Source: Flavobacteriales bacterium (lineage in GTDB: Bacteria > Bacteroidota > Bacteroidia > Flavobacteriales > UBA7312). Taken from it: a stretch of DNA of 64,000 nt. A program made the translations under genes and the position numbers. The stretch lies in contig JADHMO010000001.1 in assembly GCA_016779995.1 (NCBI GenBank), positions 1 through 64,000 of the forward strand, written 5' to 3'. This document shows positions 53,160 through 61,616 of this stretch, piece by piece. Below the pieces are notes generated by a model. That model did no database searches. It had not been told where the DNA came from and worked only from the letters and a program-made list of their open reading frames with translations. The stretch's first letter is position 1. Each line of letters begins with the position of its first letter.

Positions 53160-53594
53160 TTACTTTCCTATCAGACTAATGTGAATTTCTTGATTTTCAG
53201 ACACAAAAAAATGACAATCTTCAAAGTTAGGTTGTCTAATTAGTGGCTTAAAATTATTAGAAAAGCCATAGGGCTCTTTAGGGATTCCTATTACATTCAG
53301 ATTACATTCTTTATCCCCATTGACATCGTGATACAAGGATACAGCATAATGACCTTCAGGGAGGTCTTCAACCTTAATTATTATGCTATTTCCTATCACA
53401 GGTTTAGAATACTTTCTAATCGATTTATCCTTTTGCAAAAACACTTCAGACTTGTCAAAGACAGCCAATTCAATGTTACCTTGTTGAGTGTTAATATTAC
53501 TCACCACAACTTCAATATCGTATTTTTTAGCCTTGGGGTATAAGATAATTAGTAAGGCAACAGAAACAATAAGTAGGTAGCGTATGATTTGCAT
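53160..53594 (-). CDS. DUF2141 family exported protein
   Basis: A 144-residue protein with an N-terminal membrane helix or uncleaved signal (IIRYLLIVSVALLIILYP) and a beta-rich DUF2141 domain. Its marks are GNIELAVFDKSEVFLQK, GHYAVSLYHDVNGDKECN and GIPKEPYGFSNN. Function unknown; an envelope protein. The ATG at 53594 overlaps the stop codon of the upstream lipoprotein gene by one base (TAATG), so that start is preferred to an ATG at 53621, and coupled translation is likely. Confidence 0.85.
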   Translation of the reverse strand: MQIIRYLLIVSVALLIILYPKAKKYDIEVVVSNINTQQGNIELAVFDKSEVFLQKDKSIRKYSKPVIGNSIIIKVEDLPEGHYAVSLYHDVNGDKECNLNVIGIPKEPYGFSNNFKPLIRQPNFEDCHFFVSENQEIHISLIGK

Positions 53595-54349
53595 TATTCC
53601 TCTTGGTATTCGCCGAGCCAAAAGACACCGACAGGAATCACTTCATAAGACATTAACTCGGCTTGGATAAAGCCCATACTATCACACAAAGCTTTAGCAT
53701 CTTCCTTATTGTTGGTATTAATGAAGAAAACAAAGTCGGTTATGTTATTCGTTCGACGCTTATAAGCATCCTCCTCGCCAGACATTTCCCAATAAACATT
53801 TTCTATATCACCAGATTGGTATAAGTTTTTGATACTACTAGCTTGGGTATTTATTAAATCACCATACTCCTCTACATTGATATCTGTAAGCGTCTTCCAT
53901 ACCGATACGTATGATTTAGTAAGACCTTTATCTTGTATAACATCGGCATTTCTTCCAAACCATTTGCTACCAACGGGGAATACGCTGAAGGTAGCAATAC
54001 CGTTTTTTACAACCGCCAATTCATTAAGTCTTTCTCTAGCTGATTTATAAGATTCAGCTTTTAGGAAGTAACAAATGTTTGGCAAATTTTCTACGCTAGA
54101 AATCTCAGAATTTGCATTATAATAAGCGTTTTCTATTTCGCCATTGCGCCACATTTCTAGCATATCATCATTGATACATTCGAGGTGGGTTCTTATCATA
54201 TCGGCATCAGTAACTGCCCATTGCCATACTACAGCATAATTTTTGAGTTGAGTTGTTGTAATGCTGTTTTCGGAACATTCTTGTTTGCTAGGATTAGCAC
54301 AAGAAAATAACAGCACAAAAGCTGTTAGACTAAAGTAAATGTTTTTCAT
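53594..54349 (-). CDS. Lipoprotein with two tandem muconolactone-isomerase/YCII-like domains
   Basis: A 251-residue lipoprotein (FVLLFSCANP, lipidated Cys17). The mature part holds two homologous domains of about 100 residues: 38-132 and 147-246. Matching landmarks are NGEIENAYYN (69-78) with SGDIENVYWE (179-188), and VFPVGSKWFG (123-132) with VIPVGVFWLG (237-246). The pattern of strand, helix, G.(I/V)..aY and a C-terminal VxPVG...WLG fits the dimeric alpha/beta-barrel superfamily (YCII, muconolactone isomerase, Dabb). No catalytic residue is recognised. It is co-transcribed with DUF2141. Function unknown; fold assignment is inference. Confidence 0.78.
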   Translation of the reverse strand: MKNIYFSLTAFVLLFSCANPSKQECSENSITTTQLKNYAVVWQWAVTDADMIRTHLECINDDMLEMWRNGEIENAYYNANSEISSVENLPNICYFLKAESYKSARERLNELAVVKNGIATFSVFPVGSKWFGRNADVIQDKGLTKSYVSVWKTLTDINVEEYGDLINTQASSIKNLYQSGDIENVYWEMSGEEDAYKRRTNNITDFVFFINTNNKEDAKALCDSMGFIQAELMSYEVIPVGVFWLGEYQEE

Positions 54350-54375
54350 CGTTTAAAGTTTTAAAAAAGTTTATT

Positions 54376-54383
54376 CAAAGTTA
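54376..54383 (-). promoter_or_regulatory. -7 promoter element for the duplicated-domain lipoprotein
   Basis: TAACTTTG on the minus strand matches TAnnTTTG, 26 bases upstream of the ATG at 54349. Confidence 0.45.
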
Positions 54384-54432
54384 GGAAAAATGACTTAAGT
54401 TTTGTGCTAATAATAACATTATTAACTAAAAA

Positions 54433-54460
54433 TAAAGCCCGAGTGAATACTCGGGCTTTA
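54433..54460 (-). terminator. Intrinsic terminator of the dapF-to-phosphohexomutase operon
   Basis: TAAAGCCCGAGT (54433-54444) pairs with ACTCGGGCTTTA (54449-54460) around GAAT. On the minus strand it is followed by TTTTTAG. Its core GCCCGAG is shared with the terminator at 53122. Confidence 0.85.
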
Positions 54461-54481
54461 TAATATCTATTTAGCTCAATA

Positions 54482-55867
54482 CTAATCCAATAAGGCTTGG
54501 TGTACCTTCTTGAGTATTTCGAAGCACTTGTCTTGATTTTTGGCTTCGGCATAAGTACGCAGTACAGGTTCAGTACCAGAGGGTCTTATCATTATCCAGC
54601 TATCTTCATCGAAGTAGAACTTATAGCCATCAATGCTTTCTGTTTTGACAATTGGCATATCGCCAAAGGCGGTATATACTCCATTCTTGCAGTTTTCTAC
54701 TATCTCGACTTTCTTAGCTTCTTCCAAGTGTAAGTCAATACGCTCAAAAGCAAACTCCCCTACTATATCGTACACTTCTTGAATAAGGTCATCTAAACTC
54801 TTTCCTGTTTTTGCCATATATTCCCATATAACTAAGCCCATCCAAATACCGTCTCTTTCTGGAATATGTCCTTTAATAGCCACACCACCAGATTCTTCTC
54901 CTCCTAGTAGAACGTCTTCTTTGAGCATTACGCCTGCTACGTACTTAAAGCCAACTTTTACAGTTTCATGCTCCAATCCGTAGTGAGCACACATCTGAGC
55001 CACTTTTACCGAACACGAAAAGGCAGTAACAACCTTACCACTCATGCCCTTATATTTAACTAAGTAATGTATTAACAACAGGATAATATGGTGAGAGTCT
55101 ATAAATTGACCTTTAGCATTATATAATCCTATCCTATCGGCATCGCCATCGGTAGCTAAACCACAATCTATTTGACCGCTTTCACGGATAAGGTCAGAAA
55201 ATTCAATTAGATTTCTATGAATAGGTTCTGGTGCTGTTCCCATAAAACTAGGGTTTTTTGAACAATGCAATAGCGTAGTTTTTGGCAATAACGCTGGTAC
55301 AGTTTCTCTACCCGCTCCATACATGGCATCATAACCCCAATTGAAATCAGAATTATTTATAGCGTCAATATCAAAACTTGCTCTAGCCTTATCGAGATAC
55401 ATTTTTACTAAATCGGCCGTTTGCACACCTTCCATTGTCAAAGACTGCAAATCTAAACCATGAGCATCAGGAATAATGTCTTCTACATCTTGTATATCAT
55501 CAGGCAATAAAGGTCCTCCAAAGTTTCCTTTTAACTTATAACCGTTGTATTCTGGTGGATTGTGACTAGCAGTAATAACTACACCCAAATCGGCTTTTAA
55601 TTCCAATACACCTAGTGAAAGCATTGGCGTAGTGACAAATCGGTCAGCTAAAGTCACTTTAATACCAAAGTGATTAAAAACCTTAGCGGCTGTTTCAGCA
55701 AATAGCGAACCAGCAAAACGGCAATCGTGACCTATTACTACCGAAGGCTTATCAAAATTATTGTTCAACCATTGGGCAGCTCCTACTGTTACTCGTGCCA
55801 CATTATCTACTGTGTATTCTTCTGCAATAATGGCTCTCCAGCCATCTGTTCCAAATTTAATTTTCAT
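54482..55867 (-). CDS. Phosphoglucomutase/phosphomannomutase family enzyme
   Basis: A 461-residue alpha-D-phosphohexomutase. The four family motifs are present: catalytic phosphoserine Ser101 in TASHNPPEYNGYK, metal-binding DGDADRIGLY near 240, sugar-binding GGEESGGVAIKGH near 320, and phosphate-binding RPSGTEPVLRTYAEA near 430. It interconverts 1- and 6-phosphosugars for envelope polysaccharide or LPS precursors; glucose versus mannose specificity is not decided. It is the last gene of the dapF operon, six bases after mltG, ending at a good terminator. Confidence 0.93.
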   Translation of the reverse strand: MKIKFGTDGWRAIIAEEYTVDNVARVTVGAAQWLNNNFDKPSVVIGHDCRFAGSLFAETAAKVFNHFGIKVTLADRFVTTPMLSLGVLELKADLGVVITASHNPPEYNGYKLKGNFGGPLLPDDIQDVEDIIPDAHGLDLQSLTMEGVQTADLVKMYLDKARASFDIDAINNSDFNWGYDAMYGAGRETVPALLPKTTLLHCSKNPSFMGTAPEPIHRNLIEFSDLIRESGQIDCGLATDGDADRIGLYNAKGQFIDSHHIILLLIHYLVKYKGMSGKVVTAFSCSVKVAQMCAHYGLEHETVKVGFKYVAGVMLKEDVLLGGEESGGVAIKGHIPERDGIWMGLVIWEYMAKTGKSLDDLIQEVYDIVGEFAFERIDLHLEEAKKVEIVENCKNGVYTAFGDMPIVKTESIDGYKFYFDEDSWIMIRPSGTEPVLRTYAEAKNQDKCFEILKKVHQALLD

Positions 55868-55873
55868 AAATAA

Positions 55874-56926
55874 TTATCGTTTAATGTTTCTATCGTTTAG
55901 GGCTTTTCTATACTTAGCAGCATTGATGTTATGTTGAATTGCTGTTTGGGCAAAGTTATGATATCCTGAAAAATCTTCCCTAGCACACATGAATAAATAA
56001 TTGTGCTGTTGATAATTCAAAACGGCATCAATGGCTCGAATTGAAGGGAGAGAAATCGGGCCAATGGGTAGCCCTTTGTATTTGTATGTATTATAGGGTG
56101 AGTCGTATTTTAAGTCTTTCTTTAAAACACGTCTTATGGAGAAGTCGCCAATAGCGAAAATAACCGTTGGATCGGATTGTAACTTCATACCTTTTTTTAA
56201 ACGGTTGAGGTACAAACCTGCAACTACTGGCTGTTCGCTTTTTTGTAAGGTTTCTTTTTCTACTATGGAAGCTAAAGTAACTACTTCTTCTTTAGTCAGA
56301 TTCAAACGTTTGGCCTTTTCTTGTCGGCTTTCGTTCCAAAAATGATGGTGCTCTGCTACCATACGAGATAAAAAACTTGTTACGGTAGTATTCCAATAAA
56401 ATTCGTAGGTGTTAGGAATAAACAAACTACTAACAGTAAAGGCATCAAGACCTAAAGGATTTAAAAAGGCCGTATCTAGCATAGCCTCTAAAATTTGTAC
56501 TGAATCTAATTCTATCTGATGGGCTATTTTACCAGCAAATTCTTCTTTAGTACGAACATTATTAAAAACTACATTGACTGGAGTTTGACGACCAGAACGT
56601 AATAAATTGACCAACTCATTATTATTCATACCATCTTGAAGTAGGTATCGCCCCGATTTGATGTTTTTTGTATAATGCTTTCTTTCTGAAATCCAACGAA
56701 ATGATGATGAACTAATAATAATTCCCTCATCAGTAAGCTGTTGTAGGACATCTTCAAAACTTGCACCAGTAGGTATATAAATAAATACTTCTTTTTGGTA
56801 GTCTAAAGAAACATTGGACTGGTAAATTCTTCCATAAAAGACAGAAGCCGTAATAGCACCACTCAAAAATAGAACTCCTACTAAGCTCCAAATAAATTTC
56901 TTAAAAAAACTTTTCTTTTTTCTCAT
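55874..56926 (-). CDS. mltG: Endolytic transglycosylase MltG
   Basis: A 350-residue protein with a single N-terminal membrane helix (FIWSLVGVLFLSGAITASVF). A LysM-like subdomain (about 45-110: IPTGASFEDVLQQLTDEGII) precedes the YceG catalytic domain: FIPNTYEFYWNTT, LASIVEKETLQKSEQPVVAGLYLNRLKKGMKLQSDPTVIF (split landmark; Glu223 catalytic) and a C-terminal NPY-like SPYNTYKYKGLPIGPISLPS. It cleaves nascent glycan strands to set their length. It overlaps the cytochrome gene by one base, in an operon with other envelope genes. Confidence 0.94.
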   Translation of the reverse strand: MRKKKSFFKKFIWSLVGVLFLSGAITASVFYGRIYQSNVSLDYQKEVFIYIPTGASFEDVLQQLTDEGIIISSSSFRWISERKHYTKNIKSGRYLLQDGMNNNELVNLLRSGRQTPVNVVFNNVRTKEEFAGKIAHQIELDSVQILEAMLDTAFLNPLGLDAFTVSSLFIPNTYEFYWNTTVTSFLSRMVAEHHHFWNESRQEKAKRLNLTKEEVVTLASIVEKETLQKSEQPVVAGLYLNRLKKGMKLQSDPTVIFAIGDFSIRRVLKKDLKYDSPYNTYKYKGLPIGPISLPSIRAIDAVLNYQQHNYLFMCAREDFSGYHNFAQTAIQHNINAAKYRKALNDRNIKR

Positions 56927-58776
56927 TAAAGTGTGCTCAATAAATATAGCGCTTTGCTGTTGTTAGGCTCTATATCTAAAATTCGTTTCAAATATAACTT
57001 TCCTTTGTTAAAATCACCATCTAAAATCAGTAAACTTGCCTTGTTGAGTAAGGATTGTATGTGTGTAGGATTCAACTGTAAGGCTTTATCATAGCATTCC
57101 ATAGCCGATTGGTTTTGACCTTGTTTTAGCAAAACATATCCTAAATTACACCAAGCACTTTCGTGTTTGGAAAACTGAGCTAAAAGTGTCCGGTATTCTT
57201 TTTCGGCTAATGCAAATGAATTGGTGTTAGAATACATATCAGCTAACTTTAAACGAAAATCCAAAACATAAGGTGCTAATTCTACCGCTTTTTTATAGTA
57301 AAAAAGAGTTTGACTAATTCCTAACTCTTGATTTTGATGAGCCTGAGCAATGCGATAGGCAGTCCAAGCGTCGCTATTATCGTAGGACATTTTATCTAGA
57401 CTCAAATCTTCCATAGAATTACAAATGTTCAGGATAGCTATATCGTCTTGCTTCAAGAAATACAGATGTATTCGTTCTTTATAAGATTTTTCTAATGCTA
57501 TACTATTCAAAAGGTTTAAAGCAGAGTCTAATAAATAAGGTTGTGCATCGAATTTTTCATACTGATACAAATAGGCTTTAGCTCGTATTAATTTAGAAGG
57601 GTTGGCGTTATTTATCGCCTCTAAACCGATGAATTTGCCTTTTGTTACTATTGTATCCTCAGTGTTATGAATACCAATTTTATGATCGTGTATGCTAACG
57701 TGAGGGATATCAATTGTACTTGATGACGGCATATGACAAGCTATACAATTATCATTCTCTCTAAATTCGTCTTTGCAATTGTCGTGACAAGACAAACACT
57801 TATCATTAAAAAAGTTAGGACTCTCCTTTTGTACAGAATGATGTGGATTGTGGCAAGTAATGCAATTCATTTCAGAGTTGGTAAAACAAGCACTTTGCTT
57901 GAGTCTATCTACGTGCGATGCCATTATGAAGGTGTTATCGTCTTCATACCTTGGCACAAATACAGTCATTACTTCAGACAAGTCCATACCCGGTTTAAAG
58001 TTTAAAAAGCTTTTGCCTTCTGAAAGTACGGTATTACCCTGTAAATGACAACGCATACAAATTTGAAATTGGGCTTCTAATGACAGTTTTTTAGGATTAA
58101 CAATAGAGTAGTCAATCTGAGTTGAGGTATCTACCAATTCGCCATTTAGCATACGCTGAACATGTAGTTCTCCGGGTCCATGACAACGTTCACAATCTAT
58201 CCCTTGAGCTACGCTATGATACTTATTCTCTGAACCCAAAACAAAATCTGGAGTAGCGTTATGACAACTCATACATTCTAGTCCTATTTTTCTAGAGAAA
58301 CGGCTATTGTAACCGTCTTCAAATCCAGGAGGAAAATCCAAATGACCATCTTGGGTATAATAAGTAAAAGGCATCTGATGAACATAACCCCCTTCTTCCC
58401 ACAAATGTGAATTGGTATGGTGTCCAGAGCCAACAATAAAATCTACATCTTCTATGCGTTCACCATAAGCGTGCAACTCCTTTAATTTCAGCACACTATC
58501 TTTCCAAAACGGATGGTAGCGAAACTGATTAAATGTATCTGTAAGTATGGAATTCTCAGTAAAAATAGCCTCACTGTTTTGTAGCGTAGCTAAGGACATA
58601 GACTGCCCCATTCCTGTTTGTACATACGTTTGATAAATATCGTAATGACAAGCCATACAACTCTCCTTGCCCACATAAGCAACCGTATCGTGGTGATTTA
58701 GATAAGTGGTGTAAGGCTCTATCCTTGAGGTACATCCTACTAAAGTAATAAATATGGAAATGTATATTATTCGCAC
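56926..58776 (-). CDS. Heptahaem c-type cytochrome lipoprotein with C-terminal TPR repeats
   Basis: A 616-residue lipoprotein (LVGC, lipidated Cys15). Seven CXXCH haem-attachment motifs are present: CMACH 40, CMSCH 168, CERCH 195, CMRCH 240, CITCH 305, CLSCH 327 and CIACH 344. The region resembles the cytochrome c554/NrfA-related multihaem fold, with MPFTYYTQDGHLDFPPGF and a long haem-free gap between haems 1 and 2. From about residue 400 the protein is helical with TPR units (AWCNLGYVLLKQGQNQSAMECYDKALQLNP at about 540-570). It should face the periplasm or outer surface. It overlaps the GNAT gene by ten bases and mltG by one. No enzyme activity is assigned. Confidence 0.9.
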   Translation of the reverse strand: MRIIYISIFITLVGCTSRIEPYTTYLNHHDTVAYVGKESCMACHYDIYQTYVQTGMGQSMSLATLQNSEAIFTENSILTDTFNQFRYHPFWKDSVLKLKELHAYGERIEDVDFIVGSGHHTNSHLWEEGGYVHQMPFTYYTQDGHLDFPPGFEDGYNSRFSRKIGLECMSCHNATPDFVLGSENKYHSVAQGIDCERCHGPGELHVQRMLNGELVDTSTQIDYSIVNPKKLSLEAQFQICMRCHLQGNTVLSEGKSFLNFKPGMDLSEVMTVFVPRYEDDNTFIMASHVDRLKQSACFTNSEMNCITCHNPHHSVQKESPNFFNDKCLSCHDNCKDEFRENDNCIACHMPSSSTIDIPHVSIHDHKIGIHNTEDTIVTKGKFIGLEAINNANPSKLIRAKAYLYQYEKFDAQPYLLDSALNLLNSIALEKSYKERIHLYFLKQDDIAILNICNSMEDLSLDKMSYDNSDAWTAYRIAQAHQNQELGISQTLFYYKKAVELAPYVLDFRLKLADMYSNTNSFALAEKEYRTLLAQFSKHESAWCNLGYVLLKQGQNQSAMECYDKALQLNPTHIQSLLNKASLLILDGDFNKGKLYLKRILDIEPNNSKALYLLSTL

Positions 58777-59282
58777 AATAACTGAAACATCAATTCATCT
58801 TCCCAACCGTTTGGCGACTTATTCCATTTTTTCTTAACACCAATAAGCACAAAGTCTAAAGAACTGAATAAATTAATACTGGCTTGATTATTGGCAGAAA
58901 TATTACAATATAATTGATTGAGTTGCAATTTAAAAAAGGCGTATTCTATGATAAGTCTTAAGGCTTCCTTGGCATAACCTTGTCTTCTATTGGACTCTTG
59001 CACTATCCAAATTCCTAAACCTGCTCGGGCATGCATAGGCTCATAATCAAACAAATCAATCGTTCCTATAGCAACTCCCTCCCTTTCAATCATTAAACGC
59101 AACTGCTTAACGGTAAAAATATCTTGGTGAGCATTTTCCAAATATTGTTTTAAAAGATACCTTGAAAAGGGTTTATAAGTTTGGCTTATCTTCCATATAC
59201 TAGAGTCGTTTTCCCATTTGTAAAACAAATCTAAATCCTCTGGCTCTAAAGCCCTTAACCTGATGTTTTCGCCTACTAACAT
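58767..59282 (-). CDS. GNAT-family N-acetyltransferase (RimJ/RimL-like)
   Basis: A 171-residue GNAT protein: start LVGENIRLRALEPEDLDLFYKWEND, then IGTIDLFDYEPMHARAGLGIWI and the acetyl-CoA-binding segment VQESNRRQGYAKEALRLIIEYAF (R/QxxGxG/A form), with NQLYCNISANNQASINLFSSLDF. These are typical of RimJ/RimL/SpeG-like enzymes that acetylate protein N-termini or small amines. Substrate unknown. It overlaps dapF by seven bases and the cytochrome gene by ten. Confidence 0.88.
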   Translation of the reverse strand: MLVGENIRLRALEPEDLDLFYKWENDSSIWKISQTYKPFSRYLLKQYLENAHQDIFTVKQLRLMIEREGVAIGTIDLFDYEPMHARAGLGIWIVQESNRRQGYAKEALRLIIEYAFFKLQLNQLYCNISANNQASINLFSSLDFVLIGVKKKWNKSPNGWEDELMFQLLCE

Positions 59283-60049
59283 TTTATTTCACCTTTGAAT
59301 ACACAATTGTAAGGACCTACTAAATCTATAGTGTGATAATGGTCTTTTTTCTCAAAATTTACTTTTAAATCACCACCCAAAGCTATTACTTCAACAGTAT
59401 TATTAGTAATTAACTTAGCGTCAAATGCCGATAGTACAGAAGCAACAACACCTGTACCACAAGCCAAGGTTTCATCTTCAACTCCTCTTTCATAAGTTCT
59501 AACATAAAGTTTCTTGTCTTTTATCTGAACAAAATTGACATTAGTACCCTCATTTTTAAATCGTTCATTGTAACGTATTTTCTGACCTTCTTCAAACACA
59601 TTAACAGACTCTATGTCTTCAACAAATTTGACATAATGTGGAGAGCCCGTATCTAGAAAAAAATAATCCTCACCACTTTCTATTTCTTCTACATTTTGCA
59701 TTCTTAAAGAAACAAAAGAGCTAGTCCAAGTGGCTAAATGTGGGCCATCGCATGCTAAAAAATGACATTCTTTTTCGAAGATATTCAGTTGTTTAGCAAA
59801 GTCAACGATACATCTACCACCATTACCACACATAGAACCTAAATGACCGTCTGCATTGTAATACACCATCTCAAAGTCATAGTTTGTGGCATTTTGCAAT
59901 AAGATAAGTCCATCAGCACCAATTCCCAACTTTCTATCGCACAAATTTTGAATGAGCTTATGATTAGAATCGTCAAATAACAATCCTCTGTTATCGATAA
60001 TTATAAAATCATTACCCGCACCTTGATATTTTTGAAATTGGATATTCAT
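59276..60049 (-). CDS. dapF: Diaminopimelate epimerase
   Basis: A 257-residue epimerase with a two-fold repeated fold. Both catalytic cysteines are present: Cys74 in GSMCGNGGRC and Cys197 in TLACGTGV, with the start KYQGAGNDFIIIDNR and the RTYERGVEDETLACG block. It converts LL- to meso-diaminopimelate for peptidoglycan and lysine. It is the first gene of a five-gene operon (dapF-GNAT-cytochrome-mltG-phosphohexomutase) and its -7 element is only four bases before the ATG. Confidence 0.96.
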   Translation of the reverse strand: MNIQFQKYQGAGNDFIIIDNRGLLFDDSNHKLIQNLCDRKLGIGADGLILLQNATNYDFEMVYYNADGHLGSMCGNGGRCIVDFAKQLNIFEKECHFLACDGPHLATWTSSFVSLRMQNVEEIESGEDYFFLDTGSPHYVKFVEDIESVNVFEEGQKIRYNERFKNEGTNVNFVQIKDKKLYVRTYERGVEDETLACGTGVVASVLSAFDAKLITNNTVEVIALGGDLKVNFEKKDHYHTIDLVGPYNCVFKGEIKC

Positions 60050-60053
60050 GCCT

Positions 60054-60061
60054 CAAATTTA
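60054..60061 (-). promoter_or_regulatory. -7 promoter element for the dapF operon, 4 bases from the start codon
   Basis: TAAATTTG on the minus strand matches TAnnTTTG; four bases separate it from the dapF ATG at 60049. Confidence 0.5.
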
Positions 60062-60130
60062 CGTAATACAATCGTATTTTGTACGCTTTTCATTTTTGTA
60101 AAATTTTATTGCTTGTGAATATCAAATCTG

Positions 60131-60138
60131 TAAATTTG
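60131..60138 (+). promoter_or_regulatory. Promoter for the GAPDH gene
   Basis: TAAATTTG matches TAnnTTTG, 32 bases before the ATG. A TTG at 60109-60111 lies 19 bases upstream, matching the Bacteroidota -33 position, so this is the best-formed promoter seen here. Confidence 0.65.
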
Positions 60139-60170
60139 CCGAAACTAACTAACATTCCTTACACCTCAAT

Positions 60171-61613
60171 ATGAAAACTGAAAATTACGAAAACGAACTG
60201 TCCCTTTGGATAGATAAAGAAAAGACCACTTCAGAACTATCTGACGTTGTGAGCCGTTTGATTCTAGAATATGCCACAGAATTAGTTATGTTCAGAAATA
60301 GAATGACACATATCACTAAAAGTGAAATCTTAAACCTCCATGATTATGCTGCTAAATTTGTCAAGCAGGATATTAGCGTTCATCAAACCCTACCTCTAGC
60401 CAAAGCCATACTTGAATTGGGTATTAAAAATGCCAAAATTGATTTAGGAAAGTTAGCTTATGAATGGAATAAAGAAGGATCCTCAAAAAATAAAATTAAT
60501 GACTTCGTAAAGATTAAATTGTCCGCATTTATTAAAAAAGAAAATAACTTAGTCCCAAAAGACGTCATTCTTTATGGTTTTGGTCGTATTGGTAGATTGG
60601 TAGCTAGGGAGTTATTTTTGCAAGATAATGCAGGCGGTCAATTGAGATTAAGAGCTATTGTCACTCGTAGCAATTCTGAAAAAGATATTACTAAAAGAGC
60701 TTCTTTACTTCGTACGGATTCTGTTCACGGTGTTTTTACTGGAACGGTCAAAGAAGATTTTGAAAATAAAGCCCTCATCATAAACGGTCGTACAGTAAAT
60801 ATGATTGCTGCAAAAAGTCCTGATACCATAGACTATACTGCTTATGGCATTCAAGATGCTTTAGTGATAGATAATACGGGTGTATTTAGAGATAAAGAGG
60901 CTTTGAGTCTTCATCTACAATCCAAAGGAGTCGATAAAGTATTATTGACTGCTCCAGGAAAAGGTGTTCCAAACATTGTTTTTGGAGTAAATCATAAAGT
61001 AGATGTTGACAATACTTCTATTTTTTCGGCAGCTTCATGTACCACTAATGCCATCACTCCTATCTTGGAAGTTGTAGAAAAGCAATTAGGTGTAGTAAAA
61101 GGTCACCTTGAAACTATTCACGCCTATACCAACGACCAAAACTTAGTGGATAATATGCATAGCAAGTATCGTCGTGGACGTGCTGCTGCCTTAAATATGG
61201 TAATTACTGAAACTGGTGCAGGTAAAGCGGTTACAAAGGCTATTCCTTCTTTAGAAGGCAAACTCACTTCTAGTGCTATTCGTGTACCAACACCAAATGG
61301 TTCCTTAGCTATTCTGAATTTAACGGTAGAAAAGAAAACGAACTTAGAAGCCATCAATAAATTAATGTACGATGCGGCTTTTGACTCTGAATTGGTAGAA
61401 CAAATTCGATTTTCAGTAAATAACGAACTCGTGTCATCGGATATCGTTGGCGATAGTTGTCCTTCTATTTATGACAGTCCAGCCACACAAATTTCCAATG
61501 ATGGTAAATCCATAGTGTTATACATTTGGTACGACAACGAATATGGCTACACTCGTCAAGTGCTAAGACTAGCCAAGCATATTTCTAAAGTGCGAAGAAA
61601 CTGTTACTACTAA
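60171..61613 (+). CDS. Glyceraldehyde-3-phosphate dehydrogenase, long form with N-terminal extension
   Basis: A 480-residue GAPDH. Residues 1-130 are a helical extension not found in standard enzymes of about 335 residues. The Rossmann motif GFGRIGR lies at 136-142, the catalytic Cys290 in SAASCTTNAITP, His in HAYTNDQNLVD, and the C-terminal YDNEYGYTRQVLRLAKH. Where NAD-specific enzymes have Asn-Asp (the ND of VNDLTD), this protein has Val164-Thr165 followed by Arg166, which suggests NADP use. It may therefore serve an anabolic or gluconeogenic role. It has a good promoter and stands before a membrane protein gene. Confidence 0.93.
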   Translation: MKTENYENELSLWIDKEKTTSELSDVVSRLILEYATELVMFRNRMTHITKSEILNLHDYAAKFVKQDISVHQTLPLAKAILELGIKNAKIDLGKLAYEWNKEGSSKNKINDFVKIKLSAFIKKENNLVPKDVILYGFGRIGRLVARELFLQDNAGGQLRLRAIVTRSNSEKDITKRASLLRTDSVHGVFTGTVKEDFENKALIINGRTVNMIAAKSPDTIDYTAYGIQDALVIDNTGVFRDKEALSLHLQSKGVDKVLLTAPGKGVPNIVFGVNHKVDVDNTSIFSAASCTTNAITPILEVVEKQLGVVKGHLETIHAYTNDQNLVDNMHSKYRRGRAAALNMVITETGAGKAVTKAIPSLEGKLTSSAIRVPTPNGSLAILNLTVEKKTNLEAINKLMYDAAFDSELVEQIRFSVNNELVSSDIVGDSCPSIYDSPATQISNDGKSIVLYIWYDNEYGYTRQVLRLAKHISKVRRNCYY

Positions 61614-61616
61614 ATA

